From positions 1,798,001 through 1,862,000 of the forward strand of contig NZ_CP147012.1 in assembly GCF_037126285.1 (NCBI RefSeq): 64,000 bases of DNA, in the 5' to 3' direction. The notes below the pieces were generated by a model. The model did not search any database and had not been told where the DNA came from. It was given only the letters and a program-made list of their open reading frames with translations. Positions 8,603 to 17,630 of this stretch are shown here, piece by piece. Source of the stretch: Bernardetia sp. MNP-M8. GTDB lineage: Bacteria > Bacteroidota > Bacteroidia > Cytophagales > Bernardetiaceae. Position 1 is the first letter of the stretch. Every line of letters begins with the position of its first letter. Both the position numbers and the translations under genes were made by a program.

Positions 8603-9817
8603 ATGCCTTCTAATTTACTATTTTTAAAATCATTTTATAAAAATTTAGCTTCTAACTCTAAAGCTCGCTTCCTAACAGGGTTTTTGATTATTCTTATTTT
8701 TCAAATTTGGAGTACCTATAAAGGAGAAGGAGTAGCCAAAACACACGATTCACTTCAATATCTCAAAACGGCTGAAAACTTAATTTTACAAAACGATTTT
8801 ATTCAGACCAATTCTCAACCTTATATTGCTTGGGCTTTAGGATTTCCTTTTTTACTGATTCTTTTTAAAGATTCTATTTTTCTTAATCTACTTTGTATCT
8901 TGACAACTTATGTCTTTTATTTTGATTTAACTCATAAATTATTTCAAAAAACCTGTATAAAATGGTGGCTTATTGTAGCTTTTGTTTCTGCTACTCCTCT
9001 TTATCTTATTCATCATTTTGTTTGGTCAGAACCTCCATTTTTACTTTCTTTGATAGGCTGTATTTGGGCGTTTTATTATTTAGTTGATAATCTGAATAAT
9101 AAAATCCCTACCAAAGCCATCTATTTATTCTGCTTTTTTGGTTTTCTTTTTTGTGCTATGCGAAATGCAGGACTTTATTTTGTGATTGGGATAAATAGTG
9201 GAATAATTTTATTTTATCTGATTCCATTTACACTTAAAAACAACAAAGGGTTTGTAAATTCTATTTTATGGAAAAATCCGTATTTCAAACCTCTACTTTA
9301 TTTTTCCTTATCTTCTATTTTACCTATTTTTTTGTGGTGGTTTCATGCCAAAATCAAGACACAAGGAAATTTTGATACGATTTATAACCTTGCCCTACGG
9401 ACGTTTTCAGAAGAATGCATAAATTATGGAGATATTTTGAGTCGTTGGTTTCTTCCTCCTTCTATTACTTTAGAAATTCGAATTTCTATTCTTTCGTTAC
9501 TAATAGTATTATTTCTTATTTTTTTTATTAGAAAAGTAAAATTAGAAACTGACAAAAACTCAAAATTCATTCTATTTATTTTTTGGATAACATTTGTTTA
9601 TCTAATCGGAATGCTTTTCAGTAGGGCAGGAATGAAAATAGATGCAGAGCGTTTTTTGGCTATTGTTTATCCTTTTTTGTGTATTTTAATAGGTTTTATT
9701 CTTAATTTATCTTTGGATAAAATGAGAATCAATAATATCTTAAAATATGGAATTGCTTTTTTGTGGCTCGTTTATCCCTTCTTACGAACATTAAAAAACA
9801 TTGTTTTTTGGAATTGA
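8603..9817 (+). CDS. Polytopic membrane glycosyltransferase-like protein (GT39/ArnT-like)
   Basis: About 404 residues from ATG 8603. The frame is open upstream to a TTG at 8507, but that codon lies in the promoter. Around ten hydrophobic helices are present. The first loop has GVAKTHDSLQYLKTAENLI, with an acidic-aromatic pattern (HDSxxY) like the D-x-x-Y loop of GT-C glycosyltransferases (PMT/ArnT/GT39). Later landmarks are RNAGLYFVIG and SRAGMKIDAERFLAIVYPFL, the latter resembling the GT-C RYxxxxYP segment. Inference: it moves a sugar from a polyprenyl carrier to an acceptor on the periplasmic side. It stands alone, divergent from the phosphatase. Clear membrane protein; enzymatic role moderately supported. 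Confidence 0.72.
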   Translation: MPSNLLFLKSFYKNLASNSKARFLTGFLIILIFQIWSTYKGEGVAKTHDSLQYLKTAENLILQNDFIQTNSQPYIAWALGFPFLLILFKDSIFLNLLCILTTYVFYFDLTHKLFQKTCIKWWLIVAFVSATPLYLIHHFVWSEPPFLLSLIGCIWAFYYLVDNLNNKIPTKAIYLFCFFGFLFCAMRNAGLYFVIGINSGIILFYLIPFTLKNNKGFVNSILWKNPYFKPLLYFSLSSILPIFLWWFHAKIKTQGNFDTIYNLALRTFSEECINYGDILSRWFLPPSITLEIRISILSLLIVLFLIFFIRKVKLETDKNSKFILFIFWITFVYLIGMLFSRAGMKIDAERFLAIVYPFLCILIGFILNLSLDKMRINNILKYGIAFLWLVYPFLRTLKNIVFWN

Positions 9818-10199
9818 TTTTTTGTAAGAAGAAGTTGTTTTAAAATAATAATGAATTTTAAGAACTATAAATAGATTTGAAGTAACTTATACTACAATTG
9901 TGGCGTACCTATTAATAGGCTCTTTACACATTTATTTTGCAAAAAAAGAAGAATGCAATATTCATTTTTGAAAAAAAATTACTATATTAAGTATTGAAAT
10001 AAAACAAGAATAAAATTGATTCAATCAAGATATATTTTTAAGAAAAAAAATAGAATATTACGTATTTGTTGATGTATCTACACTAACAAAGACAGAAATT
10101 ATGAGTTTTAAGATAAAACAAGCCCTTTTCCTTAAAAACCTCCTAAACTAATTTTAGCCAATAGCTAATGCAAGACTTAGGTAACAGAAAAATTATAGT
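9818..10199. other. Gene-free stretch of 382 bp
   Basis: Very A+T-rich with no coding frame of useful length. The only structure noted is a short perfect palindrome CCTATTAATAGG at about 9909-9920. It presumably holds the promoter and leader of the gene starting at 10200, but no clean TAnnTTTG element was found. Confidence 0.5.
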
Positions 10200-11525
10200 A
10201 TGAAAGATTTTATAAATGATTTTAAACCCTCTAACACAAATCAGAGGAAACCTTATGTTCCAGATTATAACTCACCTTACACATCTACTTATGCAAAGGA
10301 TGCTGTTTATGAGTTGGATACAATGCGTCCAATGAGCAATATTTTTATAGGAAAGCTCGTCATGGGACTTACGTTTGCATATAGCATGATTTGGATGCCT
10401 CTTTTTTTCAAAATTTTATTATGCTTTGTAGCTGTTTCTATTCTAATACCACTTGTTAAAGAATACTGGACAAAACAAATAAAAGCTATTCGTTTGACTA
10501 ATAAATATTTAGAAATCCGAAGAGGAGCAAATAATGATTCTATACGAGTAGATTTGAAAGATATTAAAAAAATTGAACTCATAGAAAGACAAAAACATCG
10601 TAAATATAGACGCAGAAGTGGAGAAGTAGCTACAATTCTTTTCGAACGTCCAAATACACGAACACAAGATTTTCACCCAGAGACAAAATGTGTAGTTACT
10701 GATACAAGAGGAAACAGAGTGGAAATTGAATATCGTTTCTTTTTAGAAGGTGATTTTGAAGAGTTTTTAGGTGTTTTGGAAGATACCTATTCAAAAATCT
10801 ATAATAAGCATATCACAACAAAAGATAAAGACAAAAAAATTGCTCCTATTTCATTTCAAGAAGCTAGTAAAACAAAGGAAAATCCTTTCAAAGAACAAAA
10901 AGATGAACCTCCTTATGATGAAAATATTGCTAGATTAGATGATTTGATTACCAAAAATAATTCTATGTTAGAAAATGGAATTATGCTTACTGAAAAGCTA
11001 GAAGAAAGCTTAGATGAGATTTATAAATCAATCTATTATATTAGAAGTGCTTTTGATATTGCCAAAATGCCAAATGCTATCATTATTTATGAATTTAAGA
11101 ATGCAAATAATTTGACTTCTTATATTTTGGAAAATGATTTTTATAAAGAATTAGATGAAGAAAATATAGAAATGGGTTTGCAACTTATAGAGACAGCAGA
11201 AAAAAATATTAGAGTTGCTCAAATGCGTATTAATAGCTTCAAAAAAATTAATAAACGTTTGAGAAATATTAAATTTCAAAAAGAACGTCGCTTACAATTG
11301 CAAGGAATTATGCACCGTCTGAATGACTTACAAGAACAAAACACAAATCAAGATATAGAACAAAAAACAAATCCGATTCAAACAGACGAAGATATTGATT
11401 TACATTTATTGGACGAGTTGGAAGATTTGTCCTATCAAGTAGATTCTGCTGATGACCTGCAAAAAGCAATGTCTTTAAATGAACATATTTCACTTTTCGA
11501 TGAGGAAAATAAGAAAAATGATTAG
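10200..11525 (+). CDS. Unknown membrane protein with PH-like and coiled-coil parts
   Basis: 441 residues, family not recognised. A polar N-terminus (1-45) is followed by two close helices (about 48-92, IFIGKLVMGLTFAYS and FFKILLCFVAVSILIPLV). The next domain (about 95-205) has the pattern IRLTNKYLEIRRG then IRVDLKDIKKIELIE, which is how bacterial PH (bPH-type) domains usually look, but that is inference. Residues 230-440 are charged, helical and probably coiled coil (NKRLRNIKFQKERRLQLQG). A transcription terminator follows at 11560. ATG at 10200; single-gene unit. Likely anchored in the inner membrane with a large cytoplasmic part. Confidence 0.75.
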   Translation: MKDFINDFKPSNTNQRKPYVPDYNSPYTSTYAKDAVYELDTMRPMSNIFIGKLVMGLTFAYSMIWMPLFFKILLCFVAVSILIPLVKEYWTKQIKAIRLTNKYLEIRRGANNDSIRVDLKDIKKIELIERQKHRKYRRRSGEVATILFERPNTRTQDFHPETKCVVTDTRGNRVEIEYRFFLEGDFEEFLGVLEDTYSKIYNKHITTKDKDKKIAPISFQEASKTKENPFKEQKDEPPYDENIARLDDLITKNNSMLENGIMLTEKLEESLDEIYKSIYYIRSAFDIAKMPNAIIIYEFKNANNLTSYILENDFYKELDEENIEMGLQLIETAEKNIRVAQMRINSFKKINKRLRNIKFQKERRLQLQGIMHRLNDLQEQNTNQDIEQKTNPIQTDEDIDLHLLDELEDLSYQVDSADDLQKAMSLNEHISLFDEENKKND

Positions 11526-11559
11526 TAGAAAAACAGAAACTCCAAGTTTATAATTTCAT

Positions 11560-11597
11560 AAAACCGTATTCTATCTATTGTAGAAATACGGTTTTTA
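11560..11597 (+). terminator. Intrinsic terminator after the 10200 gene
   Basis: AAAACCGTATTCTA (11560-11573) pairs with TAGAAATACGGTTTT (from 11581) with one bulged base; the loop is 7 nt and the right arm ends in a run of T. Confidence 0.75.
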
Positions 11598-11645
11598 TTA
11601 TTGTGCATTTTCAAACAGCATTCCGTATTAAAAGAGCATTATCTA

Positions 11646-12227
11646 ATGGATAAAACAATACTTAATCACTATTTCCATTCTTTATTTCCTATTCAAGAGG
11701 AAGTGGTAAACAAGATAACAGAAACTTTTACTCATTTTAGATTAGATAAAAATTCTATATTACTGGATATAGATACAGTTAGTACAAAGACCTATTTTTT
11801 AGAACGAGGTTACATGCGCTCCTATATCCTAAATGAAGATAATGAAGAGATAACTACACATATTTATTCTGCTCCATGTTTTGTGAATGATTTTTTGTCA
11901 TTTTTTAAGCAGCAGCCAACGAATCAAATTTATCAAACTTTGTCAGAATGTTCATTTTGGGAAACAAGTATTGAAAATGTTCAATCAAACTTTCATACTA
12001 TTCCTGATTTTAGAGAATTTAGTAGGCTTTTATTTGTCATTAATTATCATAAACTCAATGATAGACTCATAGAAACAGTAAGCCAAAAAGCAGAAACACG
12101 CTATCTAAAACTTTTAAAAGAGCAACCTCATATTTTTCAAAATATCCCTCTCAAAATAATTGCTTCCTATTTAGGTATTACAGATAGTAGCCTAAGTAGA
12201 ATTAGAAAAGAAATTAGCAAAACATAA
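11646..12227 (+). CDS. Crp/Fnr-family transcriptional regulator
   Basis: 193 residues from ATG 11646; an upstream in-frame TTG at 11601 sits next to the terminator and is unlikely. The N-terminal cyclic-nucleotide-binding fold is seen in LDIDTVSTKTYFLERGYMRSY and the following strands. A long dimerisation helix follows (about 115-145), then a short winged helix with KIIASYLGITDSSLSRIRKE as recognition region. No Cys cluster for an Fe-S centre and no clear cAMP phosphate-binding signature are visible, like many Bacteroidota members. It lies 83 bp ahead of the PanE-like reductase on the same strand, which could be a target, though this is inference. Confidence 0.9.
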   Translation: MDKTILNHYFHSLFPIQEEVVNKITETFTHFRLDKNSILLDIDTVSTKTYFLERGYMRSYILNEDNEEITTHIYSAPCFVNDFLSFFKQQPTNQIYQTLSECSFWETSIENVQSNFHTIPDFREFSRLLFVINYHKLNDRLIETVSQKAETRYLKLLKEQPHIFQNIPLKIIASYLGITDSSLSRIRKEISKT

Positions 12228-12310
12228 TTTCTTGTCATTTATCAAGTAATCATTCCAAATTATAGTAGGAAATTTGACAAAATAGAAATTTCAAAAAAAA
12301 CAAGCAAAAC

Positions 12311-13252
12311 ATGAATATTGTAATAATTGGTCTTGGTGGTGTTGGTGGTTATTTTGGGTTCAAAATTAACCAAATCAACGAAATTGATAAAAAACACCAA
12401 ATAGCATTTGTGGCAAGAGCCAAAACATATCAAACTATCAAAGAGAAAGGACTTAAACTAATTTCTCCTGAACATATAAATAGTGTAACCACTCCTGATG
12501 CCATTTACCAAGATATAACAGAAATACAGAATCCAAACTTAATTTTAATTTGTGTCAAGGAATACGATTTAGAAAATGTTTGTACTCAGCTTAGTGGTGT
12601 CATCACAAAAGACACTATTATATTACCCATGATGAATGGAGTAGATATTTATGATAGAATAAGGAAAATTCTACCAAATACTGTTATTCTACCTTCTTGT
12701 GTTTATGTTGCTTCACATATCAAAGAGAAAGGTAGTATAGAACATAAAGGAATAGCTGGTAAGTTAATTTTTGGTAGAGATCCTGAGCATTTTTCTGAAG
12801 ATATTAATTGGGTAGAAACAATAATCAAAAATAGTGGAATAAAATACGAATTTAAAGATAATTCCTTAGTAGATATTTGGACTAAGTTTATTTTTATTGC
12901 AAGTTTTGGTTTGGTAACTGCTAAATACAATTCATCTATTGGAGCTGTTTGTACTAATGAAATCCAAAGAAAAGAAGCTACTGAAATAATGGAAGAAATT
13001 AGGTGGATTGCAAATCAAAAAGGAATTCCTTTGCCAAATGATATTGTTGATATAACTTTTGAAAAAGCATCTTCATTTCCACCAACAACACCAACATCTT
13101 TACAGTTAGATATAAATTCTGGAAAAGAAAATAGTGAATTAGAGTTATTTGCTGGTGCGATTTTAAAGTATGGTGCTGATTTTAATAAAAAATGTCACTT
13201 TACTCAAAAAATATATAATGAAATAAAAAGTAAACAGACTCTCAATTATTAA
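12311..13252 (+). CDS. 2-dehydropantoate 2-reductase family protein (PanE/ApbA-like)
   Basis: 313 residues. The N-terminal dinucleotide-binding motif is IVIIGLGGVGGYFG, followed by the family blocks ICVKEYDLENV, LPMMNGVD and HKGIAGKLIFGRD. The C-terminal helical domain has VDIWTKFIFIASFGLVTAKYNSS (Lys and Asn positions of KPR enzymes) and ends with PTTPTSLQLDINSGKENSEL, the usual substrate-binding SxxxD block. Known reaction for the family: NADPH-dependent reduction of ketopantoate to pantoate in coenzyme A synthesis. Paralogues with other substrates are common, so a specific role in pantothenate synthesis is not proven. Downstream of a Crp-type regulator. Confidence 0.85.
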   Translation: MNIVIIGLGGVGGYFGFKINQINEIDKKHQIAFVARAKTYQTIKEKGLKLISPEHINSVTTPDAIYQDITEIQNPNLILICVKEYDLENVCTQLSGVITKDTIILPMMNGVDIYDRIRKILPNTVILPSCVYVASHIKEKGSIEHKGIAGKLIFGRDPEHFSEDINWVETIIKNSGIKYEFKDNSLVDIWTKFIFIASFGLVTAKYNSSIGAVCTNEIQRKEATEIMEEIRWIANQKGIPLPNDIVDITFEKASSFPPTTPTSLQLDINSGKENSELELFAGAILKYGADFNKKCHFTQKIYNEIKSKQTLNY

Positions 13253-13299
13253 ACAGCTTTTCTATTAACAAAAAGCATTTGTTCAAAAATATCATAAAA

Positions 13300-14070
13300 A
13301 TGAAGCCCCAAGTATTCCCAAAATCATTAACTCAAGAAATCACAAAAAATACAGGAAGACGTTTTGCCATAAGTGACATTCATGGTTGTGGCAAAACATT
13401 TATTTATTTGGTGGAAGATATTCTAAACCTTAAAAAAGACGACCAACTTTTTATTTTAGGAGATTTGATTGATAGAGGAAAAAATTCTATTCTTTTAATA
13501 AATTATATTATTGAAAAGCAAAAAGAAGGGTATGCAATTTTTGTTTTGATAGGCAATCACGAACAAATGCTTTTAGAGTTTTATCAGAAAAATAATAATG
13601 AACTCTCAAAGAAAATACTAGCTCATAATTATTTAGAAGACTTAGTCAATAAGGAAAGAGAAATCAAACCAAAATACGCTGAGTTTTTTAATAAAATGCT
13701 TTTCTATATAGAATTAGAAAATTGTCTTTTAGTGCATGCAGGTTTTGATGTAAATTATGAACCTATCAATGGAGAAAATCTTTTTACAAATGCACATGCT
13801 ATGCTTTGGGTAAGAAAATTTAAAGGAAATCTATACAAAACCAAGCAGAAACCTGTTGTTCATGGTCATGTTGTTCATAACTTGGAGGAGATAAAAGAAA
13901 ATCTAAAACTAGCAAAGGAAAATAAAACAGCTATTGTTCCAATTGATAACGGTTGTGTCTATGTAAGTCTAGGAAAATATCAAAAATATAAGGGAGCAGT
14001 AGGAAACCTTTGTGCAGTAGAATTAAATACATGGGAGCTTTTTTATACGCCTTTTCGTGATAGAGATTAG
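13300..14070 (+). CDS. PP1-like metallophosphoesterase (Ser/Thr phosphatase / ApaH type)
   Basis: 256 residues from ATG 13300 (a TTG 21 bp upstream is less likely). All calcineurin-type metal motifs are present: ISDIHG (D-x-H), LGDLIDRG (GDxxDRG), IGNHEQM (GNHE), a later HAGFD and VHGHVVH (GxH). This is the bacterial PPP family that includes diadenosine tetraphosphatases and PrpA/PrpB protein phosphatases. Two metal ions (Mn or Fe) are expected. Cytoplasmic. The gap to panE is about 47 bp, so co-transcription is possible. It ends 66 bp before a bidirectional terminator shared with sppA. Confidence 0.9.
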   Translation: MKPQVFPKSLTQEITKNTGRRFAISDIHGCGKTFIYLVEDILNLKKDDQLFILGDLIDRGKNSILLINYIIEKQKEGYAIFVLIGNHEQMLLEFYQKNNNELSKKILAHNYLEDLVNKEREIKPKYAEFFNKMLFYIELENCLLVHAGFDVNYEPINGENLFTNAHAMLWVRKFKGNLYKTKQKPVVHGHVVHNLEEIKENLKLAKENKTAIVPIDNGCVYVSLGKYQKYKGAVGNLCAVELNTWELFYTPFRDRD

Positions 14071-14136
14071 TTACTCAGCCTTGCAACTTTGACAAAAAAA
14101 GTTATTTAAATTTATTTATCACTAAGTAAAACAAGA

Positions 14137-14172
14137 AAAAGTCAATTCAAAGAATCCTTTGAATTGACTTTT
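14137..14172. terminator. Bidirectional terminator between phosphoesterase and sppA
   Basis: Perfect 16-bp stem, AAAAGTCAATTCAAAG (14137-14152) with CTTTGAATTGACTTTT (14157-14172), loop AATC. It sits between two convergent genes and has U-tracts in both directions. Confidence 0.88.
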
Positions 14173-14202
14173 AGCTTAAATAGAATTTGATTTCAAAATT
14201 AA

Positions 14203-16161
14203 TTATTCAATATTTTGAACATCTAAAATCAAACGAGCTTGCATTCCCTGCATTAATTTTAATTCATTATAATAATGATAGAATTTATAAAACTCACCCA
14301 TTTCTTCTTTTATAGCTCTTTGTTTAGCCTCTTGACCTTGATTTAGAATTTGCTCTAAAAATGTTTTTTCTTCAGGGTAATAACGAACTTGATAATCTTC
14401 ACCCAAACCTGCACTAGTTGCAGCAATTTTGATAGCATCATCCAAATCTCCTAAAACATCAACTAAGCCACGCTGTTTGGCATCAATTCCAGTCCAAACA
14501 CGTCCTTCTGCATATTCTCTTAATTTTTCTACTGGCATCTTACGTCCTTGTGCAGCCTTTGTTGTGAAATCAATATAACCACGATTTACAGAATTTTGGA
14601 TAATAGAATCTTCTGCTGATGAAGGCTGACGAGTAGGATAACCCAAATCTGCAAACTCTGCTGTCTTTACACCATCAAATGTAATTCCGATTTTGTTTTC
14701 GGCAAACTGGTCTATTCCGAAAAGCATTCCAAAAATTCCTATTGAACCTGTAATTGTATTCGGATGTGCCACAATGGTATCACAAGCCATTGCCATATAA
14801 TATCCACCTGAAGCAGCTACATCAGACATAGAAGCAATAATAGGTTTTTCTTTCTTAGTAAGCATTACTTCACGCCACATAATATCAGAAGCTAATGCAC
14901 TTCCACCACCCGAATTGATACGTAAAACTACAGCTTTCACTCGTTTATCCTTACGAGCTTTGCGAATAGCTGCTGCAATGGCATCTCCTCCAATTTGTCC
15001 TTGTCCTCCATTTCCATCAACAATATTTCCTTCTCCTACAATAATAGCAATACGTTTGTCTGTGTCGCCTTTATTTTCTTTATTTATTGTTTTGATGTAT
15101 TTAGGTAGAGAAACAAAAGAAATTTTCTCTTTATCATCATCTTCATTTTCTTCTATTCCTAAAGCAGTTTTGATTTTGTCTTCTACTTGGTCGTAATAAA
15201 GTGTATCATTAACAAGTTTGTAATTAACTGCATCTCCAGCTTCTCTGATAAGCATTTTATTACTAATTTCTCTTAGTTCTTCTGCTGACATTTTACGACC
15301 ACTTTTTGTGTTTGTAGTAGCTACATTATTCAAATAAGTATCATACAAAGAATTTAGATATACACTTGTTTGTTCACGATTTGCTTCACTCATTTCTTCT
15401 AAAATAAATGGCTCAACAGCAGATTTGAATGTTCCTACTTTATAGATTCTTGGTTCGATATCTAGTTTTTCAAGCATTTTTTTGAAGAAAGGAATTTGAG
15501 AGAAAAATCCATTCATTTCTAAAGCTCCTTGAGGATAAAGATAAACTTGATCAGCTGTAGAAGCTAAATAATATCCCTTTTCACCATAATATTTACTATA
15601 GGCATAAATAAATTTATTAGAAGTCTTGAAATCTTCTAAAGCTGCATGAATCTCTTCCAACATAGCAAAACCAACAGGAACATCTGTTACTTCTAAATAA
15701 ACACCTTTGATATTATCATCTGTTTTAGCTTTTTTGAGAGCTGCTTTTATACTTACTAAACTTAGTGGTGTAGAACTTCCTTGTAATTCTGCCATCAAAT
15801 CAGCAAAAGGATCATCTTTACTATATTCTGCAATTGTTTGGTTCAAAGAGATTTTTAAAACACTGTTGTTATCAATTTTGACTTCATTATTACTTGTTAA
15901 ACCAGCAATTAAGAATAAAAATCCCATTACTAAAAAGAAAATTCCGATGCCAAACGCACAAGCAAAAGCAACTTTTATAAATCCTAATATTTGCTGACCA
16001 ATAGATGGACGGTTGGCATTTCTCTGACGGGCTGCTGCTTGTCTTCTCTGACTAGCTTGATTTTGACTTTGTTTTTTCTCAGAATTTATATTTTCTGATG
16101 GATTGCCTTGATTAGACAAATTAGAATTCTCTGGATTTAGTGGGTCGGTTGGCTCACTCAT
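14203..16161 (-). CDS. sppA: Signal peptide peptidase SppA, long (two-domain) form
   Basis: 652 residues, the E. coli 67K-type length. A Q/N/R-rich cytoplasmic head (1-55) precedes one membrane helix (FIKVAFACAFGIGIFFLVMGF). Two ClpP-like domains follow. The catalytic Lys is Lys195 in YYGEKGYYLAS of the first domain, and the nucleophile is Ser451 in DVAASGGYYMAM of the second, so both halves of the dyad are present. SppA clears remnant signal peptides in the membrane after signal peptidase cleavage. The fold is a tetrameric bowl facing the periplasm. ATG at 16161; single gene, terminator shared with the convergent phosphoesterase. Confidence 0.95.
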   Translation of the reverse strand: MSEPTDPLNPENSNLSNQGNPSENINSEKKQSQNQASQRRQAAARQRNANRPSIGQQILGFIKVAFACAFGIGIFFLVMGFLFLIAGLTSNNEVKIDNNSVLKISLNQTIAEYSKDDPFADLMAELQGSSTPLSLVSIKAALKKAKTDDNIKGVYLEVTDVPVGFAMLEEIHAALEDFKTSNKFIYAYSKYYGEKGYYLASTADQVYLYPQGALEMNGFFSQIPFFKKMLEKLDIEPRIYKVGTFKSAVEPFILEEMSEANREQTSVYLNSLYDTYLNNVATTNTKSGRKMSAEELREISNKMLIREAGDAVNYKLVNDTLYYDQVEDKIKTALGIEENEDDDKEKISFVSLPKYIKTINKENKGDTDKRIAIIVGEGNIVDGNGGQGQIGGDAIAAAIRKARKDKRVKAVVLRINSGGGSALASDIMWREVMLTKKEKPIIASMSDVAASGGYYMAMACDTIVAHPNTITGSIGIFGMLFGIDQFAENKIGITFDGVKTAEFADLGYPTRQPSSAEDSIIQNSVNRGYIDFTTKAAQGRKMPVEKLREYAEGRVWTGIDAKQRGLVDVLGDLDDAIKIAATSAGLGEDYQVRYYPEEKTFLEQILNQGQEAKQRAIKEEMGEFYKFYHYYNELKLMQGMQARLILDVQNIE

Positions 16162-16925
16162 AAATTTATTATTTGTTATAGCGTTATTTTGAATTGATTT
16201 ATATTAAAACTAAGTAATTACTGCTCTGTTCAGAATAGGTAGCCAAAAGCATTTCTTTATTACATTTTTGGTTAAAAAATCTATAATTCTTATTTTTTTG
16301 GGAGTTTTGTTTGTTTTGAATAAAAATAGATTTTACCTTCGCTTTTACATTTACAGAATACTAAGAATAATACAATTTTTTCAAAATGAAAATTCAACCC
16401 TTCCAAAATGAAAAAATAAGTCATTCTGAAAAAAAGCTGTAAAATAGAAAAAATGCGTTTTTGAACTCTAAACGCCTATTTGATATTATTTTTCAAAATA
16501 AATAATAAAAAACTCAAGTTGGCAAATAGATTGAACTATGTTTAATACAATTCCAATAAAAGATTGGAAATAAAAGACTTTCGCTTCACAAAGATTTTGA
16601 TTAGTAGTTTATAAATAATAAACCATCTAAAAATTTTAACAAAAACTTTATTTTTTGAAGCAACAGACAAAGGAAATAGTAGTAGAATAACAGGACGTTT
16701 GCGATAGAAAAATCTATCAACTTTTAGCAGCGACTTATCTTTTCAGTTATTCAACTAGATTTTCTAATAGTTAAGTAGTAAAGTAAGTAAGTGGACAGAA
16801 AAAACTCCTTTCAATCGAAAGGAGTTTTTTTATTGATTTTGGTAAAGAACTCTAAACATATTTGTTTTTTGAGGAATTATATAGCAAAATGTAGTTTGCT
16901 TTTTTGAGAACCAGTCAAATCAAAT
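16162..16925. other. 764-bp gene-free region, possible non-coding RNA
   Basis: No coding frame of note. A TATGTTTA element (near the Bacteroidota -7 consensus) lies at about 16537. Next comes a hairpin TTCCAAT-AAAAG-ATTGGAA (about 16550-16568) and, about 230 bp later, a clean intrinsic terminator at 16799-16831. A plus-strand RNA of about 280 nt would fit these marks. No RNase P, tmRNA, SRP or 6S signature was recognised. The terminator could instead serve the minus-strand gene at 16926, so this is tentative. Confidence 0.35.
16799..16831. terminator. Strong intrinsic terminator in the gene-free region
   Basis: AAAAAACTCCTTTC (16799-16812) pairs perfectly with GAAAGGAGTTTTTT (16817-16830), loop AATC. 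U-tracts arise on both strands. It lies 95 bp beyond the end of the minus-strand gene 16926-17375 and downstream of a possible plus-strand RNA. Confidence 0.82.
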
Positions 16926-17375
16926 TTAGCAATCGTTTGGTAATTTTCCATCTCTCCATTCATCAACAGTTATGTAATTATTCCACTCAACTTCACAACT
17001 GTTATAGTTAAAAGTCCATTCAATCCAAAAATCACCTTCTTTATCAGTAAAGCATCCACTAAATTTAATTTTTTTAGCTGTTTCGTCTATTATACTCTCA
17101 CCAATTGCCTGCCATAATTTTACAATATCTTTTGGAGCTTCAATCGATTTTGTTATTCCTTCTTTACTAAAATAACCTGTAAATTCTTCATTTGAAATTC
17201 CTTTTATACTCAATTTAGTTGCACCTAATATTATTGCTTCTGCGATATTACCTTCAATAAAATTTTCTAATTTTCCCCAATCAAAAGCCAGTTCGATATT
17301 TTGTCCTATGCGTTCTAGGTTTGTAAAACAAGAGTCATTCAAAGACAGTCTATTTAGATTTGAGTATAGTTTCAA
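16926..17375 (-). CDS. Hypothetical protein, 149 aa
   Basis: Not recognised. It is a small soluble acidic protein without signal peptide or membrane helix. The sequence alternates strands and helices (NIELAFDWGKLENFIEGN, SIKGISNEEFTGYFSKEG) and ends in a W-rich part (DFWIEWTFNYNSCEVEWNNY). Such small acidic proteins with beta-rich W/Y ends often turn out to be SUKH/Imm-type immunity or structural proteins, but no family motif is seen here, so that is only a possibility. The start is TTG at 17375; no ATG is available near it and an in-frame stop lies upstream, so the N-terminus is uncertain. Monocistronic. Confidence 0.6.
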   Translation of the reverse strand: MKLYSNLNRLSLNDSCFTNLERIGQNIELAFDWGKLENFIEGNIAEAIILGATKLSIKGISNEEFTGYFSKEGITKSIEAPKDIVKLWQAIGESIIDETAKKIKFSGCFTDKEGDFWIEWTFNYNSCEVEWNNYITVDEWRDGKLPNDC

Positions 17376-17519
17376 TTTAATTGCTTTTTGAATTATAATT
17401 ATGGATTAGTTTCTGAGTGTTTGCTTATCCAATAACACACAAATCTAATAGAATATACAAAGAAGATAAAATTATTTTTTCTTAGTAATTCAGAATTCCG
17501 AAAAATCTATAAAGTTTTG

Positions 17520-17527
17520 TACCTTTG
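17520..17527 (+). promoter_or_regulatory. -7 element TACCTTTG upstream of mdh
   Basis: Perfect TAnnTTTG match, 104 bp before the mdh start codon, giving a leader of about 95 nt. No clear -33 TTG at the expected spacing. Confidence 0.5.
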
Positions 17528-17630
17528 AAGCATAAGAAAAGGTGATTTATTCAAAAATTTTCCTTTTCGTTTTAATCGTATCTTAAAATTGTATTTGTAA
17601 TACTATTTTTTATAAAAAATATATAATAAA

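Noticed and set aside
16550-16831. RNase P RNA, tmRNA, SRP or 6S RNA
   Set aside because: None of the known core motifs (for example GAGGAAAGTCC of RNase P) was found.
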